Made by a program: the position numbers and the translations under genes | Shown: one piece after another, positions 1-12,265 of the stretch | Layout of the letters: each line of letters begins with the position of its first letter | Position numbering within the stretch: the stretch's first letter is position 1 | The notes under the pieces: model-generated | Databases searched by the model: none | Told to the model about the DNA's origin: nothing | Seen by the model: only the letters and a program-made list of their open reading frames with translations | Origin: Acanthochromis polyacanthus | Taxonomy: Eukaryota > Chordata > Actinopteri > Pomacentridae | DNA length: 64,000 nt | Direction: 5' to 3' | Assembly: GCF_021347895.1 (NCBI RefSeq) | Contig: NC_067123.1 | Span: forward strand, 1,768,149 to 1,832,148

Positions 1-180
1 ACAGCACTCATAGTTTGTCTTATTCTGAAGATCTGAGGGAAGTGTGGTGCTTTCACATCATAAACATTTTAAGGGACCAATAACTTTAATTAACGATATT
101 TTGGACCATTTATAGTAATTCTGGACAAATCTTCAGACATTTTCCAATATTTTGGTACAAGATTAAAAAAAAAATCTAAA

Positions 181-352
181 AACTGGAACCTTGTGTGGTC
201 AAACTGTAACATCAGATTCTACTGATGTTAGAGCCTCAACAGGTGGAGAAATGTGGACCAGAGACTGGATTTTATGGATCCATCCATAGATATAAACACA
301 GACAGGAACTTTATGGACACTAGACCAGCCTGGACTGAAAGCTTTACACCTT
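181..352 (+). repeat. dispersed repeat family A, copy 1
   Basis: This is about 170 bp sharing the phrases 'agcctcaacaggtggagaa', 'atgtggacca' and 'ggatccatccatagat' with copies near 6066, 56570, 56970 and 57415. All five copies are in the same orientation and are flanked by loose 'ttttggacaa' tracts. There is no coding capacity, and the element class is unknown to me. Confidence 0.7.
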
Positions 353-903
353 TCTTTCCATTTTCAAGAAGCAATAATTGAATATTGCATAACAATCATA
401 AAAATGTCATTTCAGTCTAAAAAGTTAGAACTTCCTGACAGAAAAATATCCCTTTAAGGCTTTCAGATCCGCCCTGATCTTCACAAACCTTAGAACTATT
501 ATCAACATAACATGTTTGTCTCCCATGTACACAGTCAACCAGTCTGAGACTAAATATTTCAGTCAATTAAAGCCCATTGAAAAACAACAGTAAAGAAAAT
601 CTGAATAAATGTTTTAATTATAAAGAAGTTCTGTGATTTAGAAAACAAACCAAAACTTTTCCTCTAAACCTCCACACAAACTACCACATTAGGAGCATCT
701 GAATGAACCAGAAACACAGAAATATTCAAAGATTCAAACTTTACAACAGAAAACATGGAAATAAACAGAAAGTTCTGAGTGTGAAAAACACGTTTGTCAG
801 TGATGTCCTCCAGAGTCTGCTGTTCTTCTGCCTGTTAGAGACAGAAACAGAGCAGTAGGAAAAGATTTCTTGAGTTTTTAAAAAGGTTTTTCAGTCTGAA
901 TAT
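353..903. other. 3' flank of cdca5, no gene seen
   Basis: AT-rich sequence downstream of the sororin stop codon. It probably contains the cdca5 3' UTR, since it holds a candidate poly(A) hexamer on the minus strand. I see no coding exon or clear repeat in it. Confidence 0.5.
613..618 (-). terminator. candidate poly(A) signal (ATTAAA) for cdca5
   Basis: The plus strand reads TTTAAT, so the minus strand carries the common variant hexamer ATTAAA about 290 nt after the sororin stop codon. No canonical AATAAA was noticed closer on that strand. This is positional inference only. Confidence 0.3.
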
Positions 904-1839
904 TCACTCCACCACCAGCTGGAACTCCTCTGCCTCCTCAAACTCTGCGTTCATCCTGGCAGCCAGAACCTCCAGCTCCGTGGAGGGGATCTGCTGGACC
1001 TTCTTCCTCCTCCTCCTCTTCTCCTTCACCACGGCCACTCCGGGGATGTTCGGGTCCGGTTCAGGGAAAACCGACTCGCCGTCATCAGCCTCCAGCAGAG
1101 ACGTGAAAGAGTTCAGAGACTCGGAAACCTCCAGACCTCCAGCCCTGGACTGCTCGGCTCTCCGGCCCACTTCGGGGGTCTGAAGCTTCTCGAAGCCGAA
1201 TAAAGTCTCCCTGGAGTCGGGGCTGCTGAAGGACCTGTCGCTGAGCCTGCTGTAGGACCGGCGAACCTTCTGAGACCACACCAAGTCCTCTGGATCCGGC
1301 TGCGGGGGGACGGAAGCCGGCTGCGAGGGGGACGGGAGGATCGGGGACGGCATGGCGGCCTGCTTCTTCTTCCTCTTAGCCGAGGAGGAGCCGCCGCTCT
1401 CCGGGGCATGACCCGGGGTGGAGACGCTCTGCTTCTTCGTCTGGACGTCCTCCGAGCCGGTCCTCCGCCTCGGGGTGTTCTTCTGGATCCCTTCCGAGCC
1501 GGTCCTCCGCCTCGGGGTGTTTTTTCGGACGTCCTCCGAGCCGGTCCTCCGCCCCGGGGTGTTCTTCTGGACTGCCTCCGAGCCGGTCCTCCGTCCCGGG
1601 GTATTCTTTTGGACGCCCGCCGAGCCGGACCTCCGCCCCGGGGTGTTCTCCTTGTTGTGGTCCAACGGAGCGGCGGTTTTTCGGGGCGCTATCTTCCTCA
1701 CGGTGATGGAGCGTTTCACCGCCACCGCCATCTTGTTGTCACTTTTAGCCTCAGCTAGCGGAGGAGAGTTTAACCGTGCTGACCGTCTCCTCTGGTTACT
1801 TGACTCCGCCATCACGTTTCCAGGCGTCCCTTCGTTCAT
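904..1839 (-). CDS. cdca5: sororin (cell division cycle-associated protein 5), single-exon
   Basis: Sororin stabilises sister-chromatid cohesion by counteracting WAPL on PDS5-cohesin in S/G2 nuclei, and it is degraded after APC/C-Cdh1 recognition. The 311-residue reading frame shows the family marks in order: a basic N-terminus, a KEN box at residues 63-65, a KVRRSYSRL motif at 191-199, an FGF motif at 214-216, a basic stretch near 282-290, and the acidic conserved C-terminus ending MNAEFEEAEEFQLVVE. I chose the first ATG (1839-1837). A second in-frame ATG at 1812-1810 (MAESS) has a stronger context and would give 302 residues. Two oddities stand out: the whole protein is in one exon although human CDCA5 is multi-exonic, and a 14-residue repeat with TP-basic motifs follows the KEN box. 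It is divergent from psmb2, about 0.3 kb apart. Confidence 0.92.
   Translation of the reverse strand: MNEGTPGNVMAESSNQRRRSARLNSPPLAEAKSDNKMAVAVKRSITVRKIAPRKTAAPLDHNKENTPGRRSGSAGVQKNTPGRRTGSEAVQKNTPGRRTGSEDVRKNTPRRRTGSEGIQKNTPRRRTGSEDVQTKKQSVSTPGHAPESGGSSSAKRKKKQAAMPSPILPSPSQPASVPPQPDPEDLVWSQKVRRSYSRLSDRSFSSPDSRETLFGFEKLQTPEVGRRAEQSRAGGLEVSESLNSFTSLLEADDGESVFPEPDPNIPGVAVVKEKRRRRKKVQQIPSTELEVLAARMNAEFEEAEEFQLVVE
1442..1663 (-). repeat. coding 42-bp tandem repeat in cdca5
   Basis: Five near-identical 42-bp units start at 1454, 1496, 1538, 1580 and 1622 on the plus strand. They encode 14-residue units of the pattern [EK]NTP[GR]RR[ST]GSx-x-x-Q/R. Each unit carries a TPGRR or TPRRR motif, which fits the CDK consensus T-P-x-basic. 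The unit next to the N-terminus overlaps the KEN box. The unit length is a multiple of three, so copy changes keep the frame. Confidence 0.9.
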
Positions 1840-2133
1840 ACTAAACCTTCCCCAGTGAAACAATAAATCCTTCTTTTTGATTTTCTCTCCGGTCTTTTGA
1901 TTTTCTCCCGGTCTTTACAGCTGAACGTGAACACAACCTTACACAACAGCAGCGCTCCGTTCAAAAATGCCCGCCCAAGTCGCGTGGAAAACACGACACG
2001 CCGTTTCCTGGTGACGCCAGTAGCCCGCGACAGACGTATCAAACTTTTGCTGTGTAATCCGTACAGGCGAGGCTGACAGGCGTTCTTCTTCAGAGTATTT
2101 TATAGATATTTCAGGTTTTGCGTGTTTTACACA
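1840..2133. promoter_or_regulatory. shared divergent promoter of cdca5 and psmb2
   Basis: Only 294 bp separate the two opposed start codons, so both 5' UTRs and core promoters must lie here unless upstream noncoding exons exist. The stretch at 1965-2075 is richer in CpG than the flanking introns. No TATA box was recognised. Shared control is inference. Confidence 0.6.
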
Positions 2134-5100
2134 ATGGAATATCTAATCGGAATACAGGGACAGGATTTTGTCCTCGTCGCCGCCGATAATGTTGCTGCTT
2201 CCAGCATCATTCAGATGAAACACGGTATGACAGCGCGTTAGCTTAACGTTAGCCGCTCTTTGATTTAGCTTAAACCGGTAGCGTGTCTGTTTTCTGACTT
2301 CTTGGTTAATATAAATTAGGATAAAAAATAAGTGGTGTTTATAGAATTGACTTCTTACAATATACTGTCCTGTAGTATTGAACTTCTCTTACTAACTGAA
2401 TGTAACTAAGCAATGTGAATGTAACTCGAGCTAGCAATGCTAATGTTAGCTAGTATGAGTTAAAGTAGCGAATCAATCTTTCTGTAGCTAGTTTTGTACA
2501 GTTTCCTTTATCAGTAGCAGCATGTGTCGTTATGCCATCATTGTGGCAGCTTTCTCTGAGTTAATCAGTGTAATTCTATATTTATTTGATAACTGAAGTC
2601 AGCACAGAGTGACTAAGCAGGGTTCAATCTGAAAGTGAAAGTCATTTCTGAGTTAACGTTGCTCACTCTGAAGTCAGTAAGTGTGCACTTAAATGGACAG
2701 AACGAAGCTTTTAACGCAGCGTGCTGATGGCATTGTGTCCTGGTTAATGGAAAAGGTTCTGAAAAAATGTAGTTTCTGCTCTGGTTAGAAAATGATCCAA
2801 TTTGACTTGACTGAAATTTATCGAACTGTTCAACTTGTGATAAATTTTCAACCATGAAGTTAATTCACACTTTAAGTAAATATGGCTGAAATAAGCAATT
2901 ATCTGATAGCATGAGGAGTACAGAGACACTCTTAGACCAGTAACTACTAAAAGTAACCTAAAAAGCAGCTTTCCTACAGTAGAAATCAACAAACCCTCCT
3001 AAAGCGTCTCTGTGGTTGAGTGACTGATGCATTTCATAAAGTCAGAAAAGATAAAATACTCACTCAGAAGGGCCAAAGACAAGTTATATTCTATCTGAGA
3101 TCGAATCCTGACACATTTAAGCAGACTCAGAAGTTTACTTGACACCATTTGAACTTTCAAACCATTTCATTTACTCTTGAGAATCTCCTCTTTGTCATTT
3201 ATTTTATATCCTTTCCTTGCAAGTGTTTGTAGCCTAACCCTTTTATACCCTTCCATCCTTAAATATGGCTTTTCGTATACACTTACCTTGTCTGCCTTTG
3301 TTTTTCTTTTTTTTTTAGTAACAGTGCTAATATAACTCTGATTGTCTTGTGCTTTCTAGGGAGTGTCGCCTGTATTCAGGGAGGGCTGTGCTGATTGATT
3401 TTTTTTTTTATCTGTGTATATATATTTAAAAATGGAATTCTAGAGCTCAGTACATGTAAAGTACTGCTGCATGTCACTGTTTCCAGTTAGAAAATGAATG
3501 ACAAACAAAGTAAACGTGTTTTTATTCAGATTACACGATGCCACAGGTGAGAAGAAGGTGATGCTGGATGTCAGTTCTGCTGCAGCCTGAACATCCACAG
3601 CTCCACCATCAATAATCTCATCAACTCACAGATGTGTGACTCATTATGGCGTGATTTTAAGTCAGCGGCTCTCCACCAGCCGTTAGCTGCTGCACTTTGT
3701 TAATTCTGTTGTAGAGAACAAACGCTTTCCCCCTATGTTCAGTAGAACGGATGGAATCTAATAGTGGTTTTGTCTGTATAATTTCTGCACACAGTCAGAG
3801 AATATTTGTTCTGTACCTTTCAGACTATGACAAGATGTTCAAGCTGAGTGAGAAGATTCTGCTGCTGTGTGTGGGAGAAGCAGGAGACACGGTGCAGTTT
3901 GCAGAGTACATCCAGAAGAACGTTCAGCTGTACAAGATGAGGAACGGTGAGAACCTCGCAGATGATGACCGAGTGGTTCAGAGGGGCTTCAGAGCTCAGT
4001 AATTCACATGAAAAACTGTTTAATTTCAGTCAATATCGATGGTAAATGAGGATTCTTTAAAATATAGATCAAGAGGAAAAAAAATGTAATTTGAATTTAG
4101 CTGCTTTATTTATTGTAATAATTTTAACATGGCACTGAGAAATGCATCCAATATATGCATTTGTACACATGAATAAAATAAGTCGAGATAAAGGAATGCT
4201 GTCGTGAGAAAGTAATGAAGCCTAATTTTACATTCATAAACACTACCTGCAGTTCAACCAGAAAAATCTACAGACTTTTCTCATGTTGGTCACTAAAAGC
4301 TTCACTGGTGCACTGATTAATGCAGAGTTTTTAGTTTAATGTGGTTCATGCCAACAGTTTATTTTAACAAGAAGTTTAAATAAAACGTGTAGAATAAAAT
4401 GGTTCTGATGAAATATTCCAGTTTTAAGCTCAGATTTGAGTGAAATCCTGATTGAATGGTGAATAACAACGAGGATTTCAAGTCTGACGGTTAAAAATCT
4501 GTGATTCTGTTTTTGCCGTTTCTCGCTCAGATTATTGCTGTAAATTTGGCAGTTCTGGAAAAATGAAGCGCCTTTCAAACCCAGCAGCAAATGTTTGTGT
4601 TGAGAGGATGACCAGAGTCCAGTCCAGTTTGTTTTCATAAAATCACAACTCAAAAAGTGTTCTTCAGATGGCTTTAGTTTGTACAGCCTCCTGTTTGTAA
4701 ACGGGAAAAGCCTGTTAACAAGAAAATGTTTGCTTTCAATTTAGCTGCTTTAGCTTATTTATTGTAATAATTTTAGCATAGCAATGAGAAATACATACAT
4801 TTATACACATGAATAAAATAAGTAAAGATGAAGGAGTGCTTTTGTCGTCTGATGATTTGTTGATGAAACTAAACTTTTCATCGTCTTCTTTCATTGCAGT
4901 TTGATTCTACAGCATTAAAGTCAAACTGTCAAACGTTCTATCAAGTTTGTTCTCTTGTTGCTGCTGATGAACCCGTTAATTCACCGGTTATCATCTTTAT
5001 CGTTTGTTCACCAGGCCCCAGAAGCATAAAGCCAAAGCTGTGTCCCTGATGACGCTGTGTTCCTTGTATTTCTTAGGTTACGAACTCAGTCCAGCAGCAG

Positions 5101-8100
5101 CTGCAAACTTCACAAGAAAGAACCTGGCAGACTACCTTCGGAGCAGGGTAAGGGTTCTGATCTAATTAGAAATAAGATTCATCCACAGCGAAATCTGTTA
5201 CTGAGAGGAAATAACCTGAAGCAGTCGTTTGTTTCTCATGAAATGATTCAGGAGAAAAATCCTGCAGTGTCTCCTTTTAAACGACTTTGTGTGAACAGAA
5301 AAGGTTTTTCTTTGTGATTCTTCAGTGATAATAAACAGCGTACAGGTAAAGGAGGTTTAATAGTTTTATGAGCAGAGAAAGTCACTTTTTCTGTTTCTGA
5401 CCACACATTTTAAAACTCTCAGGACCCTCAGCCTCCAGTTTGGAGTTAGTTTTTGTCCTGTTCCCACAAACACTCTCAGAATGTGAATTTTATGTGTGTT
5501 TTACCATCCAGTACTCCACACATTCATTCTCCACTTCACTGCGTTTCTTCTTTGCTTTTTAAATTGTTGAAGTCGTTGGTTCCTGTGGGCGCTGGTCATA
5601 TCTGGACGTCGTAGTTTTTTACTGTAACGGCCTCAAAGCAGCAGTCATAACCTTTATTTTGTCTGCTCCTGTTTGTTCTGCATGAAGAACCAGAGATTTG
5701 TCTATAATCGTAACTAAAATAATAGTGTTCAGGAGCTTATTTTTTGTCTAAACTTCAGACACACTTTGGTACAAAGAATTTCTTCCTTTATTCTGAATCC
5801 TCACAGTAGAAACCCAATACACCGTTATCTAACAAGCACAAGAATCCCCACAAATCTGCAGATAGTTTAATAATAATGTAGTATTATTATTCTGTACAAT
5901 AGGTAGCTGATTATTAAGAACTTCTGCAGGATTAAATGTCTGTCAGGATTGAGGAAAAAAGACTAACTGTAACAGGTCAGCTTTAATACAGACACAGTGC
6001 AGAACAAACAAATGTTCAGGTATAAATCTGGGCTCATTTTAGACTGATTTAAAGTCACTCCTATATAAAAACTGAAACCTTGGTCTGGTCCAACTTTAAC
6101 CATCTGGTTCTGATGTTAGAGCCTCAACAGGTGGAGAAATGTGGACCACAGACTGGTTTTTAGTAGAAACATGGATCCATCCATAGATAGAACTTTATGG
6201 AGACACTAGAGCAGCCTGGACTGGACATTTTCACATTTCTTTCCATTTTCAAAGTAATTTTGGACAATTTGTAAAAGTTTTTGACAAATTTGAAGTCATT
6301 TTGGATAGATCTGAAGTCATTCTGAGTAAATTATGAGAAACTTGACGTCTTTTTGGACAATTCTTTGAGTGTTTTTGACATTTTTCTAGTTTTAGACAAG
6401 TTTCAAGCCAAAACAGTACAACATTGGAACCTTGTCAAACACCACAGTTGTTTGAAGATTTTGCACTTTTTCCATTGTCAGGGCCCTAAAATGATTCAAT
6501 AATGTCATTTTAGACGTAAATGATGTTGGTCAGGTTTCAAGTGAGTTTTGAGTCATTTTGAATTAGAGTTTTAACTAATTTTGGATATTTCTGCCTAACT
6601 TTGGACATGTTTCAAGTCATTATGGGCACATTTTTCCAAACTGCAGACAGTTTTTACTCATTTTGGACGGGTCTCTAGTTGTTTTTGGACAGTTCAGGCT
6701 ATTTTTGTATTTGTCACCCTGTTAGAGACAAAAACAGGCTGACTGTAGGCAGCCAGGAAAGTCATGCAACTCTTCTTATTTTGTCATTTCTTTAAGCAGT
6801 TCCTTGTCCAAATATCCTCTGCCTGCTCCATGTTTTTTCAGCACCAGTATCTTTGTGTGTTTTCTCCGTTAACGAAACAGCAGCTAATTAATCCCATGTA
6901 GGGACGGTCAGCCTCAGCATGAAGCACATTCATCCTGGACTAATGACTGAACATACCTATAAATATTTTAATTTCTCTTTTAAATTAATTACATCCCTCC
7001 GCCAGCATTTGCAATCTCATTTAGCTGTGGGGAACAGATGATAAAATCACGGCTAATTCCAGTGAGTTAAAGTAAGAGAAACCGTACGGCTCACTTTGCT
7101 TGTCCAATTTCAAAGTGTGTTTTAGTTTCTGCTTAAAATTCACACAGAAACAGAAATTAGACGCCTGTAATGGAGCGTCTGCTGGCGTTGGCGACATGAC
7201 ACCGCTCCGGAGAGGTTTGACTGAAGCTCTGGTGGGAACCGATTCCCCGTTGAAACCATCCGTGTGTTTGTGTCGTTATCGGCTGCAGATGCTTTTTGAC
7301 AGGAACAGGTACGTTTGTCAGCTTGTTGTGAAGTTTCACCACAACACCTGAGTCCTGCAGCTCCGTCCTGCTCCTTCCTCTGGAGATAGTAGATAAATAC
7401 TTCAGATTTTATCCAACAAAACTCCTCAGTGATGTTTTGTTGGATAAAATCTGAAGTATTGAAGGTCAGAAACGTGTCTTCATGACTTAGTAAAGCTGGA
7501 GGAAGCTGATTGATCTGTTTGCTTCTTTATGCTGAAGTCATTTTGCAGTGTGTAGTTAATTTCGATTAAGTACAGAAAAAAAATAGCACATTTATAAACA
7601 ATACTGCATTTAATTGCACCTTTGTCAGTTCCCTCATTTCCCTCAGCCGAGACCCCACCACACCCAGCCCAGCATCCAGTGTGTTTACCTGCAGCTCATT
7701 TGCATAAAGTAGTCTGGACTTCTGCTTTATGCAAATGAGATGCAGCGTGCAGAAATTCCACACATCCTGAAACTGTCCTCAAACATCTAAACTAGGCATC
7801 GGTGAAATAAAACCAGGACAGATTCAGATGCTGCAGATTATTTCTCACCTCAGATGCTTTCAGAAATACTTTTCCCTGAAGTGTTTTCAAAATAAAAGAG
7901 AGTTTGCTGCCGAGTTGCTGTGTTGAAAGCGCGGTCATGTGACCACGTAGCGTCCTGCTGTTGCTCCAGCGCAGTGACCGCCCATCATGCATGTGATTCT
8001 CAGATGCGACACGTTGACATGCAGGAAAAACGCATCCAGTGGACACATAGCTTTACACCGGTCACACTGATGAACACTTCAGCCCAGTAGGGGGCGCTAG

Positions 8101-11100
8101 TGAACCTAAAGTCTGCTTTCCAGCCATGAAGAAGACCCACAGGACAGTGAGTGACGTCAGAAAGTTTGAACAGTGAAGGAAGACGAGACGCATTGAGCTT
8201 GTTGGGAGGAAAGTTTTCTTTTAAAAACCTTCCTGATGGCAGCTTTGATGAAAGTCTGGTTGTTTTCTGCTCACCTCAATGTAAAACATGCTGCTGTTAG
8301 CACCAGAGCTAACATTAGCACCAGAGCTAACGTTAGCACCAGAGCTAACGTTAGCTACCACAGTCCTGGTAGCAGCAACATAGCGGCTCAGACTTCCTCT
8401 TTTATTATGAAAACAGTTCAGTAAAAAGTTTTTCTGAAAGCATTTGAGGCGAGAAATAATCTGCCCTGGTTTTAGTTCAGCGGCGGCTAACGGTGTAGCC
8501 ATCCCATAATAGACCTCTTTAGAAGACATTGAAGTGCTTGAGTTTACAAAGAGTCTTAAACTGTTGAATATAATTGCTATAATGTCGCTGTGAGTTTGCA
8601 GTAATCTGATGAAAAATGCAGATTTTAGTTGTTTAAGTTCACGTATGTCTGTTCATCTATTCAGTCTCACCCAGCATTTATTAGAACTGAAAAACTTTAC
8701 TTATTGTGTCAAATACTGATGCTTGACAAAATGTGATGAATTAATTACAAAGCCTCTAATTAATTAGATTCCATTTTTGAGTAACAAAAAATACTTAAAA
8801 TGGTCAAAAATGTCAAGAGTGACTCAAGATTTCTCCAAACTTTTTCCAAAATAATAAATAGTCTAAAGTCACTCTAAAAACAGCCACAGTTAATTTAAAA
8901 TGCTCCACAAAAGCTTCAGATTTGTTCAGAATGACACACAAAGTTTGTTCATAATGACTGAAAAGTCTCAAAATTTGCCAAACTGATAAAATCCCGCTGC
9001 CACTTCCTGATGCATCTAAGGGTTACTGAGGTTCTAATGAAGCCCTAATTATACGTATTGTGCAGATGATTGTACAGTTTTGCATTAATTCTGTCTCACA
9101 GAATGATAGAAGTGATCCCTCAGTCTAAGCTGATGTTACTTTAACGTCGTTGCTTCAGAGATCACTCAGCTTCTTGGTTAATCTGGTTTGTCTGGTCGTT
9201 GGTGTTTTCGTGGACGTGTGCTCGTGTTTTTCTGGTGTATCTCAGGACGTGTCAGCGTCTCCGTGCACTAATGTGTTCAGAGCGCTGCAGCCGCTGCCTG
9301 TCACAATACTGGGTGGAAATAATTACAAAAAACAATTAGTGTGGCAGAGCTGGGAATGTGGGACACAGCAGGGAGATTCAGAGGAGGAGAGGAGGTCTCT
9401 GAGGGAAACAGCACACAGAGAGAGGGAGCAGAGTGTGGGAACCAGTGGATATACATGTACACAATGAGACAACATGTACGCAACAACACACAAAAATAAG
9501 ATGATGTACATCTACAGAAACACACAGAAATAAGACTGTATACATCTACAGAAACACACAGAAATAAGACAATATACATCTACAGAAACACACAGAAATA
9601 AGACAATATATACACAACAATAAGACAATATACACACAGAGAGAGGGAGCAGAGTGTGGGAACCAGTGGATATACATACATGTACAGAAACGCACAATAA
9701 CACAACATACATGTACAGAAACGCACAATAACACAACATACATGTACAGAAACGCACAATAACACAACATACATCTACAGAAACGCACAATAACACAACA
9801 TACATGTACAGAAACGCACAATAACACAACATACATCTACAGAAACGCACAAAAACACAACATACATGTACAGAAAACACACAATAATACAACACACAAA
9901 TATAAGAAAATATACATCTTCAGAAACACACAACAATAAGACAATATACACACAGACAGCACAGAGTGTGGGAACCAGTGGACAACATACATGTACGCAA
10001 AAACACGCAAAAATAACACAATATACATACACAAACACAATAAAAATGCACGATATACATGCACACATACAAACACAAAAGCTGGATGCACACACACAAA
10101 CACAGCATAAACACACAGTGAACGTGCACAGACAGAAAACAGCCTCCACCTAGCGATGGTGTGCTGCACACTGGGGGACCTATAGGACGGCTGTGTTTAG
10201 TCAAGGTTGCAGCGCTGTGCAGGAGAACATTTATATTCATGCGCTGCCATAAGCGGCCGGTGTTTGGTTGTTCTTCGTGCCTCACGGTGATGAATCTGGT
10301 TTTATGAGTGCAGATTCACTAACGCCGCGTCCTCAGGAGTGCTCAGAGAAAGTGAAGCAGCAGCAGTTTGCAGCCCACACCTTCCTGCAGCGATGCTCCG
10401 CTCACATTCATCAACCTCCAGAGTACACGGACATTTGCAAATTATGTTGTATAAACAGGTTTTATGGTGTTTTTCCCCCCAGAACATCTCCAGTATGTAG
10501 AATATGTAATGTGTCTGGTCCTCCGCTGAAGCCTCAAACTGTTTAAAATCACGTAGAAGCCATGGACGCTTTATTTAGCATCCTGAATCAGGCCTGTCAT
10601 GGAGTGTTTAGCTCAATGAGATGTCTGTAAATGTGTAGTGTCAGTAGTTTGGGGCTTTGGTTGAACACGAGCATCATTATTAATCAATTTGCAGAATAAT
10701 TTAGCAATTCATCTCTGAGTTTGGTCTAAAAATATTAAAAAGAAAACAAAAACAATCAGAATTATCAGATTATATTCAGAAAAACATCAACATCTCCACA
10801 CTCGAAAACAAAAACTGCAGATTATGAACTGTTTTTCAATCCTTAACATGCCTAATTTTCTTTTAAATAACAGCAAGCTTATCATAAAATAGTTCTTTAC
10901 TTTCACAGTGAATCAAAAAATATTTATATTAATATTTAAAAATGGAGTTCTGTACAGATTAGAGCTGTTTTTCACCGTTAGCTTGTAAATTAATGCTGTA
11001 TTTTCTGATTTTGCTAGATATGTCATTTAACAACCATTGCTTTTTCCAATCCTTAATATACGTGTTTTTCCATTTCATTAATTTAAACATTAATTCAATT

Positions 11101-12221
11101 CTCACTCAGCTAATCATTCCAGCTCTACACGCTTAAATAGTGATAATAATGATAATAAAGGAGTGTTTTTGCAGTTAAAGGCTTCCTGAGGAATGTACTG
11201 TAATAAATATATTAAATCAGAACTTTAAAAGTCTGCCGGCGTGCAGATGAACCTTCCAGCTGAACTCTGACTCCACAGGATGGAGTAATTCCATTTGTAG
11301 ATAAAATAAACAAAATAAAATGCAGATTGGCTGGAAAATGCCCGCATTCAGGAAAGTAGCTGCATATGTTGGAATGACTTTTAATTAATCAGATTAAATC
11401 ACTGCACAGAGGAGATAATGATCTGCTTTTGTACATTAAATGTCCTTTTTTTCTACTTTTTCTCCATCCTGAAATCATCTTCTTACCCCGTATCTGTCTG
11501 TAATGTGCTGCCATGTCCAGAGCCTTGGGTTAGAAGCAGGCCTGATAAATTAATCAGTGCTATATGGTTAATTCTGATGGCCTTATTTCTGCAGGATAAA
11601 TTACATCCTTGAGTGTGAGCTGTGCTCCCTGGTGGCTGCAGACCTCAGGGAGGTGTAGTTAGCTGCAGCCAGCAGAGCATGGAGCACAGCGAGCCAAAGC
11701 CGCCTCACAAAACAGCCCCACGTCCACAAAAACAACTCCTCTAACCTCTGGAGTCCTGCTTCCACTCCGGCTTACAGACGAGACAGAGCAGCTAGCAGAG
11801 AGTCACCTGAGGCCTGCTGCATGCAGATCAGCAACGATACGCATGAAGCTCCAGCTCAACAACAAGTTTAGGGGCATAAAGCTCTGCGTGTGCTCGCTTT
11901 ACTCTCCAGCTCCGTGTTCAGAAATGTTCCAGAGACGGCTTATATTAGCAGACAGGTGGAGGGGAGATGATGCAGCACAACGCTGCTTATAAATATGACA
12001 TTTGATTTTTAGACGTGGATCTGGAAGCCTCAGAGTGAATGGATGAATACGGAGACAACGTACACAGGATGAGGTTTAATGTGTTCATCTGCCAGTGTAG
12101 GAATAAGGACAGAAGAATGAAATAACAAGATTTAATTTAAAATAAAATTAAAAATAATTATATATGGCAGCAATAAAATAACTACATAAAATAACAAGAT
12201 TTAATTTAAAATAAAATTAAA

Positions 12222-12265
<44 letters not shown>

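Noticed and set aside
9301..10285. Cys/Val-rich minus-strand frames resembling membrane proteins
   Set aside because: The reading comes from a tandem A/C-rich minisatellite.
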